64,000 bases of DNA, from assembly GCF_020509005.1 (NCBI RefSeq), contig NC_063014.1, positions 4,340,001 through 4,404,000 of the forward strand, in the 5' to 3' direction. Numbering within the stretch: position 1 is the stretch's first letter; the number at the start of each line of letters is the position of its first letter. The stretch is from Fulvia fulva (taxonomy: Eukaryota; Ascomycota; Dothideomycetes; Mycosphaerellales; Mycosphaerellaceae). Both the position numbers and the translations under genes were made by a program. Shown here in pieces: positions 1 through 11,849 of this stretch. Under the pieces are notes generated by a model. It was not told where the DNA came from and searched no databases. It saw only the letters and a program-made list of their open reading frames with translations.

Positions 1-429
1 TTCAAATGCTAACAGTATAGACACTAAACCTACACGTATACAAACAAGTAGGCCTACTCGAACTATATAGGAGACTATATATCTAGGGACTATACATCGA
101 CTACGAGACGGTACGCGAACTGTCCGGAGCACTACCTATCGTATAGTACGGAATGCCTATAGCGGAAACTAGCGAAAAACAAGGCAATCACAAATAGAAC
201 CGTCGCCCTAAGATTCTACGGCGACCGTAAGGCTAGCCTATACCGGAACCAACTAGCGGCGGTCGGGTATAAGCGCCCTAGGGCCGAGAACGATATAAAG
301 GATGCGTAACCTAGGGCGTACGGGAGGCTACGTGCTCTACTCGCTACGGCGAGGGAATCTAACTAGGCCCGGCTCCCCTTTAGTATATAGCCGATAGGCG
401 TAGACTAGGACGTATAGGGCAGTAGAATA

Positions 430-3357
430 TAGGACGATATAGAGGAAATGATTGTCGATACCGATGACTAGCCTCGATACGCTTAGTATCATCTAGTATA
501 ACGTTAACTATAGTAAGGATATAGTCTAGAACTATTTCTTATATAAGGCGGACCCGTACGTCTACTACGTCCTAGTAATCTAGGAGCTATAGATTAATCC
601 GTACTTATAGTCTAGAACCATTTCCTACACGAGGCGGACCCGCGCGTCTACTACGTCCTTATAATCTAGGAGCTATAGATTAACCCGTACTATAAGAGAC
701 TAACGACCTACAAGTTACTAGGCTATACGATATACCTACGAGACGACGGTAGACCCCGTACGTGCTTCTATATTAGTAAGGACATACTAGAATCCGACTA
801 GGAGGTAGTGTACTACGTAGACGAAGAAGGCGGGGGCGATATTACCTCCCTCTACGTAGGTAGTACCTAGATACACAACCTATATATACAACCGCTTGCC
901 TCGAGGTCTAGCCGCGACCTAGGGGTCTATAGACACCTAGACAGTGCGCTTAAGAGACAAGGGTACTACATCGTAGTAGCAGACTTTAATATATACTACC
1001 CTTCCTAACAGAGCCTAATATAGCCGTACCCTATAGCCGATAAAGTACTCGACTTAATAGCGAGCAACATAATTGCCCTTAATACCCCGAAGGACCTAGG
1101 CACCTAGAAGAGAGGGGGACTCTAAGGCACGATCGACCTCTCCTAGATCTTAGATAGCTACTACTATATAGTAACCTACTATAGGATCGAACATAAACTC
1201 GAGGCGTCGTCAGACTATATACTAGTTAGGACCTCTATTACGATATAGATACAACGTATACTAGCGAGAACCCCTAAGCTAAACTAGGGAAAGGCCTACT
1301 AGGCTAATATCTAGGCGTACCTCGATAACTCTAAGAGGCTAGTCTAGATCGCGTAGTAGCAATACAATAGTAAAGACGAGATAGACGAAGTAGTCTAGGG
1401 GTTGATAGACGAAATAAGAAAAGCGACCTCACTCTACGTTCCGCTTACCTAACTAACGATATAGTCTAAACTATACTAGACGCCGGAGTACACTACGGTA
1501 GTAAGAGAAGTAAGGAGATCCCGCCGGGTATAGACGAGTAGCTATAGCGAGGAGGCCTAGAACGTATATAGGGAGGTATACTAACAGAAGAAAGCTATAA
1601 TACGAAGGGAGAAAGCAGTCGGCTAGAGGGCTATAGTAGAAGAAATCGCCGGTAAGCTAGAGAGGATGTAGAAGCTAGCGAAATAGGCCCGACAGAACCC
1701 TATATAGGGCCCCTCCTTCTCTATCCTAGCGCTATAATCGCCTAGTGGCCCGGTTAGCGACCCCGAGGCCAAGGCGCGTCTACTAGCTAGTAAGTTCTTC
1801 CCGCCTCTAGTCGAGGCTAATCTAAGCGACATAAACAGCTCTACTCTCCTAGCCCCTAGCATCGCCGTCTAATAGGAGGTGTCCGAGGGAGAAGTTGCCG
1901 CTATACTAAGGAAGTTGCCGGCGAAGAAAGCCCCGGGGCTAGATAGGATCCTAAACGAGCTACTAAAGAAGTGTAGAGATTAACTAGCCCTAGTAGTTGT
2001 AGCGATCTTTAACGCCTACCTACAGACCGGATACCACCCGATAGCTTTTAAACAATCGACGACAGTAGTCCTACGCAAGCCGTAGAAGGAAGACTATACG
2101 TAGGTGAAGTCGTACCGCCTAATTGCGCTCCTTAACACTCTTAGGAAGGCGCTTAAGAAGCTAGTTATAACGAGACTCTCCGAGGCGGTAGAGGAACACT
2201 CCCTACTCCCGGACACCTAGATAGGTGCGCGCCTATAGCGATCGACGCTATCCACGATAGAACTTATCACCTCTTAGGTAAAGGCCATCTAGTATAAGAA
2301 TAGGGACAAGGTGGCTTCCTTACTTAGCCTAGACATATCGGGAGCCTTCGACTACGTGTCACACCCGCGGCTTCTCTACATCCTAAGGTCGAAAGGACTC
2401 CCTGAGTGGCTTGTCAACTTCGTACGGTCCTACCTCCAAAACCGCAGTACGTCGATCCTGGTCGGCTAGTACAGAAGCCCATTTCAAGCAGTCCACACTA
2501 GAATCCCGTAAGGCTTAACGCTAGCACCTATTCTGTTCCTCTTCTTTATAGCGACGCTGCTCCCAGCCCTAGAATCCCAGAACACCGCTGCGAGCGGCTT
2601 CGTAGACGACACAAACATCCTAGCGTGGTCTTCCTCGACTGAGGAGAACTGTAGGCTACTAGAAGAGAAGCACAAGATCTGCGAGGACTGGGCTAGGAGG
2701 CACGGGGCTCGGTTTGCCCCAGAAAAGTACAATCTGATACACTTTACGCGCCGGCCACGGTTCCACAATATGCAAGCTTCTATCCAGATATAGGGGCACA
2801 CGACTAACCCGGCAAATCAGCTCAGGATCCTCGGACTATAGGTGGACCCGGCGCTACGGTGGAGGAAGCACGTACAGGCAATATTACGGAAAGCTGAACA
2901 GAATATGGCATCATGCCAGAGGCTCACTGCGTCCACATAGGGGGCGGACTTCCGGCAGTCACGACTTCTATATACGGCTATTGTACGGCCAGTCCTTACC
3001 TATGGCAGCCAAGTGTGGTCCTTAGGCGAGAGGGCCTGCCCATCGAAGGGACTCGTCGCGCCGCTAGCGAAGATCCAAAACCAATGCCTAAGGAAGGTCA
3101 CCGGGGCATATAAGTCGACACCAACGAGGATGCTTGAGCACGAGACCGCTATACCGCCGATCGACCTATACATCCAGGGACTACGGACCTCCTACTTAGG
3201 CAAGTCGGCACAGTACCTAGTACAGAAGGTCATCGCCAGTGCAGTCGCAAGGGCCCGCGAATCAGTACTAGCGCATAAGGGCATTCGACCCGGAAACGAG
3301 CCGAACTACCGGGCAAGGGACGAACAGCTAGCAACACAATGGGAAGGTGAGAAATCG
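430..3357 (+). pseudogene. LINE-A copy 1 ORF2 fossil: endonuclease plus reverse transcriptase
   Basis: This would have nicked the target DNA and copied the element RNA by target-primed reverse transcription. Seen: endonuclease motif near 979-990; finger and palm of the RT from about 1920; Leu-Ser-Leu-Asp-Ile-Ser-Gly-Ala-Phe-Asp near 2320-2350; Phe-Val-Asp-Asp at 2599-2610; and the post-RT region with Lys-Ser-Thr-Pro-Thr-Arg near 3110-3130. From 2340 the frame is interrupted only by a handful of TAG/TAA codons. An 86-bp tandem duplication at 524-695 lies in the endonuclease region and is absent from the other A copies. The open frame that crosses 3357 and stops at 3477 is a chance fusion with unique DNA. 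Confidence 0.85.
524..695 (+). repeat. 86-bp tandem duplication inside LINE-A copy 1
   Basis: Two units, 524-609 and 610-695, each start with GTCTAGAAC. They differ at several sites. Unit 1 resembles the single unit of the minus-strand copy near 9965-10055, and unit 2 resembles that of the copy near 62490-62575. Confidence 0.85.
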
Positions 3358-4739
3358 TTGAGTAAACACTTGGTACGGCCCATGGGTCTAGCCCGATTTT
3401 GTGCACTGTATAAGGCCGCGACTGCCGCGGACGTGTCTGTGACTTCAAGGGTGGGTTTGGTTCACTGCTCTCCGTAAGTCCTGGTATATTCGTCGTAGCG
3501 GCCTGACGTCGTCTCGAATGAGCATGTGAGGTGGCGTTCGCTCGGATCAGCCTTTTGTCATCACGACTGCGAAGGTCCGATGGATTTGCAATATTGACCA
3601 GGGTAAAGTCGCTGCTTGACGAAGCGGTCTCTACTTCTTTCGCCATTGCGAAACAGGACATGGTGGAGCGCCAGCACCGCCAGTATATGAATGCTTCTTG
3701 GTCAAGTTCCTGGCGTCCTCAGCAACGCTGATGTCTTGATCCTGACGCATGGTTAGCATACGCGAGTTCCCATGCAAGCGCCCTGCACGGAAATCCGTCC
3801 TACAGGTGTTGTAAAAATGCCTAACCTCGATGGTTGTTAGATGGCGTGCGGCGGCCGATCTTTGGCGCCGGGCCAGTGCCGGCGGGAAATGATACCGCGG
3901 CTAGTGGGTGCTTACTAGACGGTGGACAGCGCTACAGCACAGTACAGCACAGCGTCCGAGGGGTCTTGTGCATCAGTCGGTGCAGCTACATATGTAGGTG
4001 GTTCGATGTGACTGTTAGTCGTCATGCCGGAAGTGCGGCATCGCAGTGCTCCTGACGAGGGGGTCTCGGGTCCACCGATCATCAACTGTGAGATGACATA
4101 TAACCCGACTATTGAGCTCCATTATGGGGCGTCCCTTTTGACCAATAGTTTGACATCAACGGTGCTTGCGCTGGACTAGCCGGCAATAATGCTGAAAGTC
4201 CGTGAAGTCCTTTTGTGGCTTAGACGCTTGTATGTTCCAACCTGCTCACCCTGCTGTCGCGGCCCGCGGGGTCCGGTAAAGTTCGCCTAAGTCGGCTTCA
4301 TTGGCACGATTGGCAGGCTTCGGCGGAGGGCGAGTCCTACGTATCGTGGGAGGCGCGAAGGGTACCTCAGAAGATCGACAGGTGCAGCGGTGCCGAACGT
4401 GCTGCTTTCTTGATGCGTGTCACCAGGAGGCTGAACTTTGAGAGGAAGCAAAGTGTTCTTCAGGCAATGTCCAGTACTGAAGGAAGCAAGACTAGCTTCG
4501 ATAGTGCGGCCTCGAAGATAGAAAGTCCCTATCAGACCACGGGATGGGGATGTGGTTGGGGCCTACGGAAGTGAAGGGCAAGATAGCTGACCAGTGTGCC
4601 GTGAGCCGTGGCTGTAGTACACCATGTAGTCAAGATCGCGGTGCCTTTAACCGTGTCGCTCCCCCACCCGCGAAGCAGATGTCGGCCACCTTAATAATAA
4701 CTACCACCTCAATAATAATCCCCATTCCTACACCTTAAC
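3358..4739. other. Unique DNA without RIP, no gene recognised
   Basis: CpA and TpG are present at normal-looking frequency, unlike both flanks, so this is unique or recently unmutated DNA. Only short open frames occur, the longest being 66-73 codons, with no recognisable domain and no convincing start or splice pattern. I see no supportable gene here. Confidence 0.6.
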
Positions 4740-6633
4740 ACACGCGTTCTTTCGTGTTATAACGCGACAAAGTTATTATTATAGTTGCTTCTATCTACTA
4801 TAAGGAGGAGGACCTTATTACTAAAGCCTACGAGTAGTACTAGGAGTAGTAAAATCTAGCCCTAATTACTATAGTAGCTCGCAATTAGGAGGTCCCCTGT
4901 TAACGCCTTCCTTCGAGGAGTATACGCGCTAGGACTAATAGACGCCTATCTAATAAATAAGAAGTAGAACTTATTACGTAACTCAAGCGATACGATCTAA
5001 TAGAGGTATTAGTACTCGTCTAGACAATTATAATTAGTACTAGGCCATTGTGAAGCCAGCCATGCTATATGGAGCCCAGATCTGGTCAGCCCAAGACAAG
5101 ATCCCAAAGAGAATTGCAGATCCCATCAGCAGAGCCCAAGCCTCCTGTCTGAAAAAGGTGCTTGGAGCATACAAGTCAACTCCAACAAGGGTGGTCGAAA
5201 TGGAGTCTGGCTCCCCACCAGCCAAGCTCTACCTTCAAGGGTTGAGATACCAGTATGCAGGAAAGACGTCTGCATACCCAGCCTAGCTAGTAATCCAGAA
5301 GGCAGTCAACAAAATCAGGAGCCAGTGCACAAGAAGGCACAGACAAGCAAGACCCAATCCAGCCCCACAGAAGTAGCAGGACCTGCAGAAGTTCAAAGAA
5401 CTAACAGAACAGCTGCACCTAGCCCAGCAGGAACAGGACAGAAGGGCTCAAGGGAGATGATCAGCAGCTAGCCAAGGGAAGAAGCAACAGTCTCTAGCTG
5501 AAAGGATGGCAGGACTCCTCTGGAAGACTGAATGGACAAGAACCCCACAGAGGCCAGGAACCCCAAAGGCACTCTAACAGTTTGGTAGCCACAACTACCC
5601 ACTGTACTCAGACCTGACCAGGTCAGAAGCAAGCATAGCAATACAAATCCGCTCTGAACATATCGGAGTCAGGGCATACCTGTATCAGAGAAAAGTCCCA
5701 GGTATCGAAGACAAGAGTTGCCCATGCGGCTACCTGTCCCAGAATGTCGAACATAGACTTCTGGTTTGCAAAGAATGGAGTACAGGGAGAGGTGAATGGA
5801 GGGCAAGGGCAAGGAACAGAAACTTCCAAGCCATGATCAGTAATAAGGGAGACCTCCAGAGAATTACAAGGTGGATCATCCACCAAGGATTTTTGGAGCA
5901 GTTCTCTCTTACTAGGGAAACAGAGAGATGGATTGAGGAGAGAAAGAAGGAGGAGGAGAGCAGGAAGAGGGGGACAACTCCAGGGTTGTAGACAAGGTAG
6001 TCAGAAGCTAACTACCATGACACTAGTGCACCCTAATAGAAGGAAAACTGAGAACTCATGGCAAGGAAGCTATTAGAGAAGGAGAGGAGGTTTGTACCTA
6101 GGAACAGGTTTCCTACCTTATGTAGCAACATATATAGACATAAACCCGTATAGGCCGGAGGGCACTATAACGGGTAAATGAATCATCTATCTATCTATAA
6201 TTAGTACTAATTTAATCCTTACTCGATACTATAATAGACTAGCCCCTCTACTATATATTAGCTATCACTAGGCCTTAAGATAGGTAAAGTATAACCCTTA
6301 GTAGAAGAAGGTAAAGTAGTAACTACTAGATATATTAAGAGTAGCGGTATATAATATAGACGATATCTAGTAGTAGTTTAATTAGCTCCTTAAGATCCAT
6401 TAAGAGTATACTAATATAACCTAAAGATATATAGAATATAGACGAGACTAGCTTCCGTATTAGCGTTACGAAGAACTAGTACGTTATTACTTAATATCTA
6501 AAGAGAAAGAACTCCCTACTAACGAGTAATAATCGCGAGTCGTATACGGATATTATAGCTATCTTAGTAGGTAGTATAGTATTACCTACCTTCCTTATTT
6601 TAATTAGTAAGATATACCTATTAATATAGATAG
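4740..6633 (+). mobile_element. RIP-damaged pogo/Fot1-type DNA transposon remnant, split by a LINE
   Basis: Two parts of one transposase flank a LINE insertion: about 4780-5042 and 6196-6633. The first part, read through TAG codons, resembles the N-terminal HTH region of pogo/Fot1 transposases (Lys-Ala-Tyr-Glu, then Val-Ala-Arg-Asn, then Thr-Asn-Arg-Arg-Leu-Ser). The second part has Asn-Ile-Asp-Glu-Thr-Ser-Phe-Arg near 6430-6455, which fits the first catalytic Asp of the DDE domain, followed by an Asn-Arg-Glu segment and Leu-Pro-Thr-Phe-Leu-Ile. The C-terminal part with the other acidic residues is missing, because minus-strand LINE-A starts at about 6627. Terminal inverted repeats were not found. 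Confidence 0.68.
5043..6195 (+). mobile_element. 5'-truncated LINE insertion, lightly RIP-damaged
   Basis: This fragment is flanked by the 14-bp direct repeat TATAATTAGTACTA (5029-5042 and 6196-6209). It carries the end of ORF2, stopping at about 5990, with a few TAG codons, then a 3' UTR and a tail of ATCT units (about 6182-6195). The coding part includes the Lys-Ser-Thr-Pro-Thr-Arg region near 5170-5190 and a Cys-Pro-Cys-Gly...His...Cys cluster near 5725-5770, usual at the C-terminus of these elements. CpA and TpG are common, so it was mutated far less than its neighbours. 5' truncation, target duplication and a simple-repeat tail are classic marks of target-primed insertion. The 3' UTR shares a CCGGCCTATA core with LINE-A, so it is a relative of that family. 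Confidence 0.9.
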
Positions 6634-9600
6634 ATAGATAGATTTGTTATTCCCCTGTTCTAGGACCCTATCCGGCCTATATAGGTATATATCTATTGTT
6701 ATATACAAAGGGAAACCCGAATAGGTGAAAACCCTTCCCGCCCCCGACTACTCCTTATCTAGTTTAGGTTTCCCTTTAAACGTACGTAGTCTATATCACT
6801 ACCCCGTTAGCCCCCGCTCCTAGCCGGTCTCGTCGCGCTACGTCGTGTCCTCTCTTCCTATACTACTCCTACTAGGCGGTACTATTCTAGCTAGCCCTTC
6901 TCTAGTATCTAGTTCGTAATACGCCGTAGGTCCTTAGCGTTGTTAAGAAGTGCCCTAATCGTCCGGTTCCTTGCCTTTACTATCTACTCCCCCCTTCCTA
7001 GCGACCACCTCGGACAGACGAGGAGTACGTGCCGTACGTTCTAGGAGCGATAGCCGTAGGGGTAGCTAGTATTCGTGTATCCTAGAACCTTCCTCTATAA
7101 TAGGTACCCCTAGAGTCCGATATATTCGCTTCGTAGTTAGGTTACTATACTACTCTATACCCTCGTAAGGCGGTAGTAGATAAGCTTCGGGGGGTACTTA
7201 ACCGCGGATTTTGTAGCTAACTATTCCTTAGGTTGTCCCGCTAGCTAAGGGCGTCTACTATACCCTATAACCTAGTTGTTCTACCTTTCCTTCTATAGTT
7301 ACTCTATAAACAATTTCTTACCCTCCTATTATATTACTAGCTATTCGTCCCTTACCCGGTAGTTCGGCTCGTTTCCGGGTCGAATGCCCTTATATACTAG
7401 TACTAATTCGCGGGCCCTTACGACTATACTAGCGATAACCTTCTATACTAGGTACTATACCGACTTGCCTAAGTAGGAGGTCCGTAGTCCCTAGATGTAT
7501 AGGTCGATCGGCGGCATAGCGGTCTCGTACTTAAGTATCCTCGTTAGTAGCGACTTATATGCCCCGGTGACCTTCCTTAGGCATTGGTTTTGGATCTTCG
7601 CTAGCGGCGCGACGAGTCCCTTCGATAGGTAGGCCCTCTCGCCTAAGGACTACACTTGGCTACTAGAGGTAAGGACTAGCCGTATAATAGCCGTATATAG
7701 AAGTCGTGACTACCGGAAGTCCGCCCCCTATATAGACGTAGTGAGCCTCTAGCATAATGCTATATTCTGTTTAGCTTTCCGTAATATCGCCTATATATAC
7801 TTCCTCTACCGTATCGCCGGGTCTATCTATAGCCCGAGGATCCTAAGCTAATTTACCGGGTTAGTCGTATACCTCTATATCTAGATAGAAGCTTATATAT
7901 TATAGAACCGTAGCCGACGCGTAAAGTGTATTAGATTGTACTTTTCTAGGGCAAACCGAGCCCTATACCTCCTAGCCTAGTCCTCGTAGATCTTATACTT
8001 CTCTTCTAGTAGCCTATCGTTCTCCTTAGTCGAGGACGACTACGCTAGGATATTCGTGTCGTCTACGAAGCCGCTCGTAGCGGTGTTCTAGGATTCTAGG
8101 GCTAGGAGTAGCGTCGCTATAAAGATAAGGAACAGAATAGGTACTAGCGTTAAGCCTTACGGGATTCTAGTATAGACTACTTGAAATAGACTTCTATACT
8201 AGCCGACTAGGATCGACGTACTACGGTTTTGGAGGTAGGACCGTACGAAGTTAACAAGCCACTTAGGGAGTCCTTTCGACCTTAGGATATAGAGTTGTCG
8301 CGGGTATAACACGTAGTCGAAGGCTCCTAATATGTCTAGACTAAGTAAGGATGCTACCTTGTCCCTATTCCTATACTAGATAGCCTTTACCTAAGAGGTA
8401 ATAAGTTCTATCGCGGATAGCGTCGACCGCTATAGGCGCGTACCTATCTAGGTGTCCGGGAGTAGGGAGTACTCCTCTACTGCCTCGGAGAGTCTCGTTA
8501 TAACTAGCTTCTTAAGCGCCTTCCTAAGAGTATTAAGGAGCGTAATTAGGCGATACGAATTTACCTACGTATAGTCTTCCTTTTACGGCTTACGTAGGAC
8601 TACTATCGTCGATTGTTTAAATACTATTAGGTAGTATCCGGTCTATAGGCAGGCGTTAAAGATCGCTACGACTACTAGGGCTAGTTGATCTCTATACTTC
8701 TTTAGTAGCTCGTTTAGGATCCTATCCGGCCCCGGGGCTTTCTTCGCCGGTAACCTTCTAAGTATAGCGGTAATATCTCCCTTAGACATATCCTATTAGA
8801 CCGCGATACTAGGGGCTAGGGGAGTAGAGCTATTTATGTCGCTTAGGTTAGCCTCGACTAGGGGCGGGAAGAACTTACTAGCTAGTAGACGCGCCTTAGC
8901 CTCGGGGTCGCTAACTGGGCTACTAGGCGATTATAGCGCTAGGATAGAGATGGAGGGGCCCTATCTAGGGTCTTATCGAGCCCATTTCGCTAGCTTCTAT
9001 ATCCTCGCTAGCTTACCGGCGATTTCTTCTACTATAGCTCTCGAGCCGACTACTTTTCTCCCTCCGTATTATAGCTTTCTTCTATTAGTATACCTCCCTA
9101 TATACGTTCTAGGCCTCCTCGCTATAGCTACTCGTCTATGCCCGGCGGGCTCTCCTTACTTCTCTTACTATCGTAGTGTACTTTAGCGTCTAGTATAGTT
9201 TAGACTATGTCGTTAGTTAGGTAAGCGGAACGTAGAGTAAGGTCGCTTTTCTTATTTCGTCTATTAAGCCTTAGACTACCTCGTCTATCTCGTCTTTACT
9301 ATTATATTACTGCTACGCGATCTAGACTAGCCTCTCGGAGTCGTCGAGGTATACCTAGATATTGGCCTAGTAGGCCTTTCCCTAGTTTAGCTTAGGGGTT
9401 CTCGCTAGTATATATTATATCTATGTCGTAATAGAGGTCCTGACTAGTATATAGTCTAACGACGCCTCGAGTTTATGTTCGATCCTATAGTAGGTTACTA
9501 TATAGTAGTAGCTATCGAGATCTAGGAGAGGTCGATCGTACCTTAGAGTCTCCCTCTCTTCTAGGTACCTAGGTCCTTCGGGGTATTAAGGGCAACTACG

Positions 9601-11400
9601 TTACTCGCTATTAAGTCGAGTACTTTGTCGGCTATAGGGTGCGGCTATACAAGGCTTTTCTAGGAAGGGTAGTATATATTAAAGTCTCCTACTACGATGT
9701 AGCACCCTTGTCTCTTAAGCGTACTATCTAGGTGTCTATAGACCCTTAGGTCGCGGCTAGACCTCGAGGCTAGCGGTTATATATATGAGTTGTATATCTA
9801 AGTACTACCTACGTAGAGGGAGGTAATATCTCCCCCGCCTTCTTTGTCTACGTAGTATACTACCTCCTAGTCGGATTCTAGTATGTCCTTACTAATATAG
9901 AAGTACGTACGGGGTCTGCCGTCGCCTCGTAGGTATATCGTATAGCCTAGTAACTTGTAGGTCGTTAGTCTCCTATAGTACCGGTTAATCTATAGCTCCT
10001 AGATTACTAGGACGTAGTAGACGTACGGGTCCGCCTTATATAAGAAATAGTTCTAGACTATATCCTTACTATAGTTAACGTTATACTAGATAATACTAAG
10101 CGTATCGAGGCTAGTTATCGGTATTAACAATCATTTCCTCTATAGCGTCCTATATCCTACTACCTTATACGTCCTAGTCTACGCCTATCGGCTATATACT
10201 AAAGGGGAGCCGGGCCTAGTTAGATTTCCTCGCCGTAGCTAGTAGAGTACGTGGCCTCCCGTAAGCCCTAGGTTACGTATCCTTTATATCGTTCTCGGCC
10301 CTAGGGCGCTTATACCTAACCGCCGCTAGCTAGTTCCGGTATATACTAGTCTTACGGTCGCCGTAGAATCTTAGGGCGACGGTTCTATTTGTAATTGCCT
10401 TGTTTTTTGCTAGTTTCCGCTATAGGTATTCCGCGCTATACGATAGGTAGTACCCCTAACAGTTCGCGTACCGCCTCGTAGCCGATATATAGTCCCTAGA
10501 TATATAGTCTCCTATATAGTTCGAGTAGGCCTACTTGTTTATATACGTATAGGTTTAGTATCCGTACTATTAGTATTTAAAGTATTAGAGGACACGTAAG
10601 GATAAGGAGTACTTTTCGACTATCTTAAGGCTATATTACTAGATCGAGCCTTGTTCTATTACTAGATCCGCCGCTTTCGCGTCTTATAGCTATACGATTA
10701 GCGCCGAGGCCTTCTTACCTTCTAGCCCTTTCCTATAGAGCTAAGTCGCTTTCTAGATTAGAGAGTTAAGAGTAACCGGGTTGTCCTCTTAGAGAGTACG
10801 TAGGTAACCTTAGTTAGTTAGGTCGAACTCCTTAGGTATATCGTGGACTAGGATCGTAAATTGTTTCGTTAAGACCTTCGCTAATACCGTAACCTTAGAT
10901 GCCTACTATAGCTATACCTCTAGGTGCCTCCTAGTAGTAGTAGAGCTAGTATAGATCTATAGAGTACCGTTAGACTATTAGTTCACTACGACCACCCCTA
11001 GTTAGTTAATTCGTTAGGCGAGCTCCTTGTTCGATAGCTTCGCAACTTCGGCCTAGTCTTCCTTTGCTATAATACGGATCGTAACTGTATCGTACGTTAG
11101 GCGGGGGCCTAGTATCGATGCCGCGACCGATGCCTAGCTATAGGGGTGTTGATTCCGGGTGGCCTTGCTAATCGCCTAGGACGTCGTCCTTATTTCTTAT
11201 TGCCCTTAGTAATACGACAGTATAAGCGCCGTGCGTAGCTGAGTGATTATTACCTATAGAGACCGGTAAGGGAGCTGATCGTTAGTTTCCATACTTTTTA
11301 CGTCCTCTATAAGTTGCTACTAGTTGTCTTAGGGGGGCTTCGCCTATAGGGCCGTAGGCGCCGTTAGTGCCGTAGCCTAGGCTACTATTACCTAGGTAGG
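6627..11400 (-). mobile_element. LINE-A copy 2: RIP-damaged non-LTR retrotransposon
   Basis: This is the reverse-complement counterpart of copy 1. The tail (GATA units on the plus strand, 6627-6645) lies at the left end. Then come the 3' UTR, the ORF2 post-RT region, RT with Phe-Val-Asp-Asp (plus-strand bases 8058-8069), the endonuclease (about 9650-9700) and ORF1 with a damaged Cys-Phe-Lys-Cys zinc-knuckle near 10560-10580. Dense TAG/TAA stops occur in every domain. Similarity to copy 3 ends at about 11398, where the next LINE begins, so the 5' end is cut or abutted. An apparent open frame at 8836-9186 on the plus strand is antisense to the RT and is not a gene. Confidence 0.87.
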
Positions 11401-11849
11401 GACTATATAAACACTACTATACACCTTATTCCTATTTATAAAGATTCAGTCTATATAATAGAGCCTATCGATCGGAGATACGTACGACGTACTATTCGAA
11501 AGCGCCTATTAAGGCTATTACCTAACGAGAACAAGAGTAGTACGCCTATACTAGCGGCCGCGTAATTGCCGCGGAAAGCGACTAGAAAATAGGAATCTAC
11601 CTCCTATCTAACTAGACCCTAAAATTACGGAGCTACGGAGGTGAATTGCCTATTTAGGCAACTTCTAACCTTAGCCGTAGCTAAAGTATAGCGATATAGA
11701 GACTAGATCCTATACCTAACTCGCGAGTATTAAGTAGCTCGCGAGGGACACCTAAATCTCTATAAACGGGGATATGATATAGGAACCTAGCTAGTAGTAA
11801 CTAACCCTTTAATAGCTTAGCTAATAACTAACCTAGTAATAGTAAGATA

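Larger units (their letters stand above)
1..3357 (+). mobile_element. LINE-A copy 1: RIP-damaged non-LTR retrotransposon, enters from left edge, 3' end missing
   Basis: The window opens inside ORF1 at a zinc-knuckle (Phe-Lys-Cys then His about eight residues on, bases 1-24). ORF2 follows with an AP-endonuclease motif (Ala-Asp-Phe-Asn, about 979-990), the reverse transcriptase start (Lys-Ala-Pro-Gly-Leu-Asp, about 1930-1950) and the catalytic Phe-Val-Asp-Asp at 2599-2610. Stops in frame are almost all TAG/TAA at expected Gln/Trp sites, typical of RIP. Damage is heavy up to about 2340 and light after it. Similarity to the two other A copies (6627-11400 and 59133-64000, both minus) ends at about 3357, so the 3' UTR and tail are lost. 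A Tad1-like fungal LINE is likely; the clade is inferred from domain order only. Confidence 0.88.

Noticed and set aside
3013..3477. 154-codon frame as a host gene
   Set aside because: Its first 115 codons are the post-RT part of LINE-A; the end is a chance run into unique DNA.
3230..3661. 143-codon minus-strand frame spanning the LINE/unique border
   Set aside because: Half of it is antisense to the LINE; no recognisable domain.
8836..9186. Open frame on the plus strand, with related frames at 61308-61547 (plus) and 1623-1862 (minus)
   Set aside because: They recur because they are the antisense of the reverse transcriptase in the three LINE-A copies; RIP removes stops on one strand unevenly.
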